Of a DNA stretch of 64,000 nt, positions 57,834-64,000 are shown in pieces. Where the stretch lies: contig NZ_CP017477.1 in the NCBI RefSeq assembly GCF_001761365.1, positions 1,138,501 through 1,202,500 of the forward strand, written 5' to 3'. Positions within the stretch are counted from its first letter, which is position 1; every line of letters starts with the position of its first letter. The position numbers and the translations under genes are program-made. The DNA comes from Polaribacter vadi (GTDB lineage: Bacteria; Bacteroidota; Bacteroidia; Flavobacteriales; Flavobacteriaceae). The notes under the pieces were generated by a model. It saw only the letters and a list, made by a program, of their open reading frames with translations. It was not told the origin of the DNA and did no database searches.

Positions 57834-59105
57834 TTATTTTCTCAACAAACTATTACCTATTGCACATTGTAAACATCGTTTCTTTGTGCAATAGTTGTTT
57901 TTAAGCTGTATCAAAGCTTGACTTTCCATCGCATTTTTTGCTTTAATTTCTAAAGCTGAAAAATTAGAAATTATACTATTTTTTTCTGATGAAACTTGTT
58001 TTATCAACTGCATAATTTCATTTTCAGACACTTCTCCTCTACTCTGCAAATAGACAAATTTTAAAGGAATTATAGTGTTGATGATAATTAAATCTACGAA
58101 TGATTTTGTGAGTTTTTTAGGTGATTTTTTTGAATCCGATTCAAACGTAAAATGTGTTTTCCAAAACGCATCAACCTCAAAAGAAAATAAATCGTAAAAA
58201 TCTTCTTTTTTGTTGATGCTCATCAACTTTGAAAATATATTTTGATGCGCATATAATAAAGATGCTAGTTGTGCAATTCTAATTGTTGGAAAGTTTTGAG
58301 GTCGCATTCTAAAAAACTGGAATGCATTTTTAGAAATGGAATTTAGTTTGTGTTTATGTTTTAAATACCTGTATTTTTCTTTTAATAGTTGATAATAATG
58401 TTCTTCTAAATCTTCTTCTAAAAAACCTGCTTGTCCAAAAAGCAACGCTGTTAATTGTTCCAAATCAAAACGTTCTTTTCTAACCACAGAAAAATCCATA
58501 GAAGTTGCCAATTGCAGAAAAGGTTCTCCATTTACTTTTAATCCGAAATTTTTAGCTAATAATTGGAACAAAACAGCTTCAAAATCGGCATTTGTATCTA
58601 ATAACAACTCTTTTATAAAAGTTGACTTATGTTCTAAACGTTCAAAATACAAACGCTCTAACAAATTATTCAACAAAAACTCATCAATAGTTGTTAATTG
58701 ATTTTCACAAGGAATAAATTTCTGTTGATGATAGACTAAGCTATTGTAGTTCTCTAGTAGTTCTTTTGAAACAAAATTTTTCAACTCTAAAGTTGGTAAA
58801 GGTTTATTATTTTTCATAAAAACGTCTACATCATGTTCCCAAACTACATGTAAAATTACAGCATCATAACTGGCATCTTCTTCATGTTTGTGTAAATACC
58901 AATCAGAAGATTTTACGTGCATTTCAACATTACCAGCCCAAAGTTGATGATCGATTTTTACTTGTGCATTTAAAAAATCGGGTCCTGAATTTTTATTATG
59001 AATTCCTCCTTTTAAAATAGAAACTTCTTTAGCGTCAGAAGTCTGTAAATTTATATCAGTAAATATTTTATACTTCCATACATAATACAAAAATTCCTCA
59101 TTCAT
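57834..59105 (-). CDS. DUF2851 family protein
   Basis: The protein has about 423 residues from the preferred ATG at 59105 (start MNEEFLYYVWKYKIF; an ATG at 59120 adds five residues). The DUF2851 hallmarks are GGIHNKNSGPDFLNAQVKID near the start and WAGNVEMHVKSSDWYLHKHEEDASYDAVILHVVWEHD, followed by a helical region and a Cys-containing C-terminus (CTKKRCLQCAIG). The function is unknown in the literature as I recall it. It converges on the metalloprotease gene. Confidence 0.88.
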   Translation of the reverse strand: MNEEFLYYVWKYKIFTDINLQTSDAKEVSILKGGIHNKNSGPDFLNAQVKIDHQLWAGNVEMHVKSSDWYLHKHEEDASYDAVILHVVWEHDVDVFMKNNKPLPTLELKNFVSKELLENYNSLVYHQQKFIPCENQLTTIDEFLLNNLLERLYFERLEHKSTFIKELLLDTNADFEAVLFQLLAKNFGLKVNGEPFLQLATSMDFSVVRKERFDLEQLTALLFGQAGFLEEDLEEHYYQLLKEKYRYLKHKHKLNSISKNAFQFFRMRPQNFPTIRIAQLASLLYAHQNIFSKLMSINKKEDFYDLFSFEVDAFWKTHFTFESDSKKSPKKLTKSFVDLIIINTIIPLKFVYLQSRGEVSENEIMQLIKQVSSEKNSIISNFSALEIKAKNAMESQALIQLKNNYCTKKRCLQCAIGNSLLRK

Positions 59106-59189
59106 CTTTTTTTGTTTCAAGGTACAAAATAATTTATTTGTGTATCAATTTTACCAATAGAAACAAGAAAATTTAAACTTTTTATAAGT

Positions 59190-59197
59190 TATTTTTG
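59190..59197 (+). promoter_or_regulatory. Probable -7 promoter element of the nitroreductase gene
   Basis: TATTTTTG matches TAnnTTTG, 18 bp before the ATG. No clear -33 box. Confidence 0.45.
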
Positions 59198-59214
59198 CAG
59201 TACAAAATAATACA

Positions 59215-59847
59215 ATGAATACAATAGAAAGTTTAAAATGGCGATATGCTGTTAAAAAATTCGATACTAATAGCACTTTAGCACCATCACAAATAGAAAT
59301 TTTAAAAGAAGCTTTTAATTTAACTGCCACTTCTTATGGCTTACAACCTTTAAAATTGGTTGTTATCAACAATAAAAATATTCAAGAAGAATTAGTTGCA
59401 GCTTCATTTAACCAACCACAAGTTTTGGAAGCTTCTCATCTTTTAGTAATTTGCATTCCTAAAAAATATACAATTACAGAGGTTGAAGAATATTTTGATT
59501 TGGTAAAAAAAATAAGAGCAACTCCAGATGCAGTAATAAACCCATTTAAAACGTTTTTAACTGCAGATATCAGCAAAAAAACACAAGAAGAATTATTAGT
59601 TTGGAATAGGAATCAAGCCTACATAGCTTTAGGAAATTTACTAACAGTTTGTGCTGTAGAACAAATTGATGCTTGCCCAATGGAAGGTTTTGTACCTGCT
59701 AAATATGATGAAGTTTTAGGTTTAAACAAACAAAACCTAACAGCAACATTAGTTTTACCAGTTGGTTTTAGAGCCGAAGATGATTACATGAAGGACTTAA
59801 AAAAAGTTAGAAAGAATATAGAAGATGTTGTGATTGAGTTTAATTAG
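59215..59847 (+). CDS. Nitroreductase family NAD(P)H-dependent oxidoreductase
   Basis: The 210-residue FMN enzyme is of the NfsB/nitroreductase family. It starts WRYAVKKFD (FMN-binding Arg/Lys motif), has TATSYGLQPLKLVVI, a C-terminal substrate region CPMEGFVPAKYDEVLGL, and ends LPVGFRAEDDYMKDLKKVRK. It probably reduces quinones or nitro compounds. The physiological substrate is unknown. It is a single plus-strand gene. Confidence 0.92.
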   Translation: MNTIESLKWRYAVKKFDTNSTLAPSQIEILKEAFNLTATSYGLQPLKLVVINNKNIQEELVAASFNQPQVLEASHLLVICIPKKYTITEVEEYFDLVKKIRATPDAVINPFKTFLTADISKKTQEELLVWNRNQAYIALGNLLTVCAVEQIDACPMEGFVPAKYDEVLGLNKQNLTATLVLPVGFRAEDDYMKDLKKVRKNIEDVVIEFN

Positions 59848-59880
59848 ATAAACTAAATTTTCAATAATTAAATTAATGTC

Positions 59881-59952
59881 TGTTCGAGCGCAGTCGAGAA
59901 CTCATTAACTTTCCTAAATATAAAATACCTTTCGACTGCGCTCAAGGAAACA
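59881..59952. repeat. Paired inverted GAGCGCAGTCGA intergenic repeat
   Basis: GAGCGCAGTCGA (59886-59897) is followed 34 bp later by its exact complement TCGACTGCGCTC (59932-59943), with extra partial homology on both sides. It is a REPIN-like arrangement in the gap between two genes. I recall this motif as common in Flavobacteriaceae intergenic regions. It differs in sequence from the RAYT-linked REPs. Confidence 0.75.
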
Positions 59953-59976
59953 TTTTGAATATATAAATAAAATATT

Positions 59977-61440
59977 ATGAGCCAAGATATTAGAAATAAA
60001 GAACCAAAAGCAGTTTGGAATCATTTTGCAGATTTAAATGGAGTTCCAAGACCTTCCAAAAAAGAAGAAAGAGTTATTCAATTTATGGTTGATTTTGGAA
60101 AAAAATTAAACCTTGAAACTTTTGTAGACAACGTTGGGAATGTTATCATAAAAAAGCCAGCAAGTTCTGGTATGGAAAATAGAAAAACCATTGTAATGCA
60201 AGGTCATTTAGATATGGTGCATCAAAAAAATGCAGATACTGATTTCGATTTTGATAAAGAAGGCATTAAAATGTTTGTTGATGGAGATTGGTTAAAAGCA
60301 GAAGGCACAACTTTAGGTGCTGATAATGGTTTAGGAGTTGCAGCAATTATGGCAGTTTTATCATCCAAAGAAATAACACACCCAGAAATTGAAGCTTTAT
60401 TTACCATTGATGAAGAAACAGGAATGACTGGAGCAATGGGCTTAGAAGGTGGTGTTTTAAAAGGTGAAATTCTACTAAATTTAGATACTGAAGAAGATGA
60501 TGAAATAGGTATTGGTTGTGCAGGTGGTGTTGATGTAACTGCAACAAAAAATTATAAAGAAGAAAATACTCCAGAAAATACAACTGCATTTTCTATCACT
60601 GTAAAAGGTTTAAATGGTGGGCATTCAGGAATGGATATTATTAAAGGTTTGGGAAATGCAAACAAAATAATGAATCGTATTTTATATGATGGTTTTGAAA
60701 AATTTGGTTTGCGAATTGCTGAAATAAATGGAGGTAGTTTGCGAAACGCAATTCCTAGAGAAAGCTTTGCAACTATCGTTATTGACACTGTTTCTAAAGA
60801 AAACTTTTTATCAGAAATTGAGATACTTATCAACAATATAAAAAACGAGTTTTCAACATTAGAAAGCAACTTAGCTATTGAAATTCAAGAAGTTGAATCT
60901 CCTAAAGTAATTATGGAATTAGGTGTTCAAGAATCTTTTATCAAAGCAATATATGCTGCTCATAATGGAGTGTATAGAATGAGTCCTGATGTTGTTGGTT
61001 TGGTGGAAACCTCTAATAATATTGCAAGAATTATTGTAAAAGATGGTGGTATTAAAGTGGGTTGTTTAACACGCTCATCTTCTGAAACTAATAAATGGGA
61101 TTTGGCAAATTCTTTACGTTCTTGTTTTGAATTAGCTGGTTTGGATGTCGATTTTTCAGGAGAATATCCTGGTTGGTTGCCAAATTTGAATTCAGAAATT
61201 TTAGTGGTGTTGGAAGGTTTGTATAAAGAATTATTTAACGAAAATCCAAATGTTGCAGCTTGTCATGCAGGTTTAGAATGTGGGATTTTAGGTCAAAATT
61301 ATCCTGAAATGGATATGATTTCTTTTGGTCCAAACATCAGAGGAGCACACTCTCCAGATGAACGTGCTCAAATATCATCAACCCAAAAATTTTGGAAATT
61401 ATTATTAGAAGTTCTAAAGAATATTCCTCAAAAAGCATAA
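59977..61440 (+). CDS. pepD: Aminoacyl-histidine dipeptidase (PepD, M20C)
   Basis: The 487-residue cytoplasmic di-zinc peptidase hydrolyses Xaa-His dipeptides such as carnosine. The M20 motifs are GHLDMVHQ (metal His, Asp), GADNGLG (bridging Asp), DEETGMTGA (catalytic Glu), LDTEEDDE, and CHAGLECGIL near the C-terminus (metal His). Length is right for PepD. It is preceded by the paired repeat and followed by parA. Confidence 0.95.
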   Translation: MSQDIRNKEPKAVWNHFADLNGVPRPSKKEERVIQFMVDFGKKLNLETFVDNVGNVIIKKPASSGMENRKTIVMQGHLDMVHQKNADTDFDFDKEGIKMFVDGDWLKAEGTTLGADNGLGVAAIMAVLSSKEITHPEIEALFTIDEETGMTGAMGLEGGVLKGEILLNLDTEEDDEIGIGCAGGVDVTATKNYKEENTPENTTAFSITVKGLNGGHSGMDIIKGLGNANKIMNRILYDGFEKFGLRIAEINGGSLRNAIPRESFATIVIDTVSKENFLSEIEILINNIKNEFSTLESNLAIEIQEVESPKVIMELGVQESFIKAIYAAHNGVYRMSPDVVGLVETSNNIARIIVKDGGIKVGCLTRSSSETNKWDLANSLRSCFELAGLDVDFSGEYPGWLPNLNSEILVVLEGLYKELFNENPNVAACHAGLECGILGQNYPEMDMISFGPNIRGAHSPDERAQISSTQKFWKLLLEVLKNIPQKA

Positions 61441-61552
61441 AATTTAGCATTTTAAATAAGTAAATCTTTTTTTGATTTAGAAATGCCATAATTGTTTAAA
61501 AACTTCAAAAATACAAACTTAAAGACCTGAATTCCAAAAGTTTAAAAGTTTG

Positions 61553-61560
61553 TATTTTTG
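61553..61560 (+). promoter_or_regulatory. Possible -7 promoter element of the parA operon
   Basis: TATTTTTG matches TAnnTTTG, 67 bp before the parA ATG. No clear -33 box is seen. Confidence 0.4.
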
Positions 61561-61627
61561 TTAACATCTTTCACTTTTATAAAAGATAATAAATTGTAAT
61601 TTTACTCTTTGATAACAGAAGGTTTTA

Positions 61628-62392
61628 ATGGGAAAAATAATTGCAATAGCGAATCAGAAAGGTGGTGTTGGTAAAACAACCACAAGTATAAGTTTAGCAG
61701 CTTCTTTAGGTGTTTTAGAGAAAAAGGTTTTGTTGATAGATGCAGATCCTCAAGCAAATGCGTCTTCTGGTTTAGGAATTGATGTTGATGCTGTAGAATA
61801 TGGAACGTACCAAGTTTTGGAACATTCTGTTTCTGCTAAAAAAGCAATTGTAAAAACTACTTCACCAAATGTTGATATTATTCCTGCTCATATAGATTTG
61901 GTTGCCATCGAAATTGAATTGGTAGACAAAGAGAACAGAGAATATATGCTCAAAAAAGCTTTACAAGAAATTAAAGATGATTACGATTATATTTTAATTG
62001 ATTGTGCACCATCTCTAGGTTTAATCACTTTAAATTCTTTGGTGGCAGCAGATTCTGTAATCATTCCAATTCAATGTGAATATTTTGCTTTGGAAGGTTT
62101 AGGAAAATTATTAAACACCATAAAAAGCATTCAAAACATTCATAATTCAGAGTTAAATATCGAAGGTTTATTATTAACAATGTTCGATTCTCGTTTACGC
62201 TTATCTAACCAAGTTGTAGATGAAGTTAGAAAACATTTTTCTAGTATGGTTTTTGATACAATTATTAGAAGAAATACACGTTTGGGAGAAGCACCAAGTT
62301 ATGGAGAAAGCATTATTGCTTATGATGCTACAAGTAAAGGCGCTGTAAATTACTTAAATTTAGCCCAAGAATTATTAAAAAAGAATTCATAA
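61628..62392 (+). CDS. parA: Chromosome partitioning ATPase ParA (Soj)
   Basis: The 254-residue deviant Walker ATPase has KGGVGKTT (Walker A with signature Lys) at 10-17, DADPQANA (39-46) and DCAPSLG. It positions origins together with ParB. It is 3 bp ahead of parB. Confidence 0.97.
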   Translation: MGKIIAIANQKGGVGKTTTSISLAASLGVLEKKVLLIDADPQANASSGLGIDVDAVEYGTYQVLEHSVSAKKAIVKTTSPNVDIIPAHIDLVAIEIELVDKENREYMLKKALQEIKDDYDYILIDCAPSLGLITLNSLVAADSVIIPIQCEYFALEGLGKLLNTIKSIQNIHNSELNIEGLLLTMFDSRLRLSNQVVDEVRKHFSSMVFDTIIRRNTRLGEAPSYGESIIAYDATSKGAVNYLNLAQELLKKNS

Positions 62393-62395
62393 AAA

Positions 62396-63283
62396 ATGGC
62401 AAAAGCAACCAAGAAACAAGCTTTAGGAAGAGGATTATCTGCTTTGTTGCAACAAGATACACCTAACATAAATTCTGCACAAGACAAAAATGCAGACAAA
62501 GTTGTGGGTAATATTATTGAGTTAGAATTAGATTTAATTGATGTAAATCCATATCAACCAAGAACCTATTTTGATGAAGAAGCTTTGCGTGAATTGGCAA
62601 GTTCTATCAAAGAATTAGGGGTTATTCAGCCAATAACTGTTAGAAAATTAGAAGGTAATAAATTTCAATTAGTTTCTGGTGAACGACGTTTTAGAGCCTC
62701 AAAATTAATTGGAAACAAAACTGTACCTGCATATATAAGATTGGCAAACGACCAAGAAATGCTAGAAATGGCCTTGGTTGAAAACATTCAACGTAAAAAT
62801 TTAGATCCGATTGAAGTGGCACTTTCTTACCAACGTTTAATTGATGAAATTCAGTTAACACAAGAAGAATTAAGCACCAGAGTTGGTAAAAAACGTTCTA
62901 CAGTAACCAATTATTTACGTTTGTTAAAATTAGATCCAATTTTACAAACAGGAATGAGAGATGGTTTTATTTCTATGGGTCATGGACGTGCAATGATTAA
63001 TGTTGATAATACAGAAGATCAATTAGCCATTTACGAGAAAATTTTACGTGACAAATTATCGGTAAGACAAACAGAAGATTTGGTAAAAAACCTAAAAACA
63101 GGTGCCATTGCAAAACCAAAAAAGAAAGCAATTCCTGCTTTTGTTAAAGAAAGTAAAAAAGAAATTGGAGCCTTTTTTGGTCATAAAATAGATATTACTA
63201 TTGCCAATAATGGCAAAGGAAAAATATCCATTCCTTTTCATTCAGAAGAAGATTTTAATCGTATTAAAAACTTATTAAAATAA
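62396..63283 (+). CDS. parB: Chromosome partitioning protein ParB (Spo0J)
   Basis: The 295-residue protein has an N-terminal CTP-binding domain (NPYQPRTYFDEEALRELASSIKELGVIQPI, SGERRFRA), the ENIQRKNLDPIEVA segment, an HTH (TQEELSTRVGKKRSTVTNYL) and a C-terminal dimerisation end. It binds parS near the origin; I found no exact parS palindrome in the window. It directly abuts the DUF5683 gene. Confidence 0.96.
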   Translation: MAKATKKQALGRGLSALLQQDTPNINSAQDKNADKVVGNIIELELDLIDVNPYQPRTYFDEEALRELASSIKELGVIQPITVRKLEGNKFQLVSGERRFRASKLIGNKTVPAYIRLANDQEMLEMALVENIQRKNLDPIEVALSYQRLIDEIQLTQEELSTRVGKKRSTVTNYLRLLKLDPILQTGMRDGFISMGHGRAMINVDNTEDQLAIYEKILRDKLSVRQTEDLVKNLKTGAIAKPKKKAIPAFVKESKKEIGAFFGHKIDITIANNGKGKISIPFHSEEDFNRIKNLLK

Positions 63284-63883
63284 GTGTTGTTTAAAAAAGT
63301 CATACTTGTTTTTTGCATCGCAATTTTTTCTGCGAATGTTTTTGCACAACAAGATTCTATACCTAAACCTGTAAAAGTCGAAGATTTAAAAATTGATGGC
63401 AACATAAAAACTACACAAGGTATTTACGATCCTTTAGCGCCTTCAAAAGCGGCTTTTTATTCTGCTATTTTTCCAGGAATGGGACAGATTTACAACAAAA
63501 AATATTGGAAAGCACCTATCGTTTGGGGAGCTTTAGCAATTCCTATTTATTATTATCAAACAAATAATTCAGATTACAAACGTTATAGAACAGCTTACAG
63601 ATTAAGAAAAGCTGGTTTGGAAGATGAGTTTACAGTAAATGGTGTTTCTAGTGTTTCTATAACTACTTTAGAAACTGCCCAAGAACAACTAAGAGAAAAC
63701 AGAGATATGTCTTTATTATCTGGAATTATAATTTACGTTTTACAAATTGTTGAAGCAAGTGTAAATGCGCATTTATTACAATTTAATACAGATGATAATC
63801 TATCTGTAAAACCTACTTTTATTGCAGATCCTATTTTATTTGAAGCGCCAAAAGTTGGATTAACCTTTAAATATACTTTTTAA
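63284..63883 (+). CDS. DUF5683 domain membrane protein
   Basis: The 199-residue protein has a signal peptide (ending NVFA), the family block FPGMGQIYNKKYWKAPIVWG and a following TM helix (IPIYYYQ), then another hydrophobic stretch near 145-165. The function is unknown. The start is a GTG at 63284, directly at the parB stop; the parB-DUF5683-dapB order is usual in Flavobacteriaceae. Confidence 0.85.
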   Translation: MLFKKVILVFCIAIFSANVFAQQDSIPKPVKVEDLKIDGNIKTTQGIYDPLAPSKAAFYSAIFPGMGQIYNKKYWKAPIVWGALAIPIYYYQTNNSDYKRYRTAYRLRKAGLEDEFTVNGVSSVSITTLETAQEQLRENRDMSLLSGIIIYVLQIVEASVNAHLLQFNTDDNLSVKPTFIADPILFEAPKVGLTFKYTF

Positions 63884-64000
63884 ATGAAAATTGCATTATT
63901 AGGCTATGGAAGAATGGGCAAAGAAATTGAGAAAATTGCCATTTCTAGAGGTCATGAAATAGTAATTCGAAAAGATGTGGACGATACTATTGATATTTCT
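63884..64000 (+). CDS. dapB: 4-hydroxy-tetrahydrodipicolinate reductase, N-terminus only
   Basis: Thirty-nine codons from ATG 63884 to the right edge read MKIALLGYGRMGKEIEKIA then a short Rossmann start (EIVIRKDVDD). The GYGRMGK motif is the NAD(P)-binding loop of DapB in lysine/meso-diaminopimelate synthesis. It begins directly at the DUF5683 stop, the usual partner. Confidence 0.85.
   Translation, partial: MKIALLGYGRMGKEIEKIAISRGHEIVIRKDVDDTIDIS

Noticed and set aside
1..64000. CRISPR array
   Set aside because: No regularly spaced direct repeats of suitable length were found.
61441..64000. parS site near parAB
   Set aside because: No clear GTTTCACGTGAAAC-type palindrome was seen; the site may be elsewhere.

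Overview
The window looks like chromosome from a marine Flavobacteriaceae bacterium, probably close to Polaribacter. Supporting signs are the low GC content, a SusC/SusD polysaccharide utilisation locus (PUL), a hybrid two-component regulator, a C-terminal type IX secretion tail, DUF2851, DUF3467 and DUF5683 family proteins, Bacteroidota-type promoters (TAnnTTTG) and the near absence of Shine-Dalgarno sequences. The genus is an inference from memory of gene order and protein sequence.

Region 1 (1-14.9 kb, minus strand) is a fructan PUL: two GH32 enzymes (one cut by the left edge), a DUF4960 glycan-binding lipoprotein, SusD, SusC, an MFS sugar importer and a hybrid sensor with a sugar-binding periplasmic domain. 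Directly upstream are a tyrosine recombinase and tRNA-Ser(TGA), whose 3' end faces the recombinase. This suggests that the PUL sits on an integrative element inserted at the tRNA gene.

Region 2 (15.2-20.1 kb, plus strand) holds aroC and three envelope-type genes: a GT22-like mannosyltransferase, an HGSNAT/DUF1624-like acyltransferase and a secreted esterase.

Region 3 (20.2-35.4 kb, minus strand) is the ancient information-processing superoperon. In transcription order it reads rpsU, xerC, hpf, tRNA-Thr(TGT), tRNA-Tyr, tRNA-Gly, tRNA-Thr(GGT), tuf, tRNA-Trp, secE, nusG, rplK, rplA, rplJ, rplL, rpoB, rpoC, DUF3467. The tRNA-tuf order is the same as in E. coli. rpsU has a rare strong Shine-Dalgarno sequence, and the tRNA promoter abuts the hpf terminator.

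Region 4 (35.5-47.9 kb) is mixed chromosome: a small lipoprotein, an M43 protease exported by type IX secretion, an acyl-CoA dehydrogenase/HhH protein/AGCS symporter cluster, a sugar-nucleotide reductase, a K+ channel with a PspC-like protein, uvrA and a LOG-type phosphoribohydrolase.

Region 5 (48-59.1 kb) holds a degenerate M1-peptidase domain fused to an outer-membrane barrel, a fused alpha/beta 2-oxoacid dehydrogenase E1, a REP-associated transposase (RAYT) with four REP palindromes, DUF4291, a DUF5117-type metalloprotease and DUF2851.

Region 6 (59.2-64 kb, plus strand) holds a nitroreductase, PepD, and the parA-parB-DUF5683-dapB operon cut by the right edge.

No wholly unknown multi-gene system is evident. 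The best leads are the tRNA-Ser/integrase/fructan island with its 15-bp inverted repeat, the two-variant REP/RAYT family, the pseudo-M1/barrel fusion, a structured intergenic element at 35.4 kb, and the promoter-in-terminator arrangement ahead of the tRNA-tuf operon.
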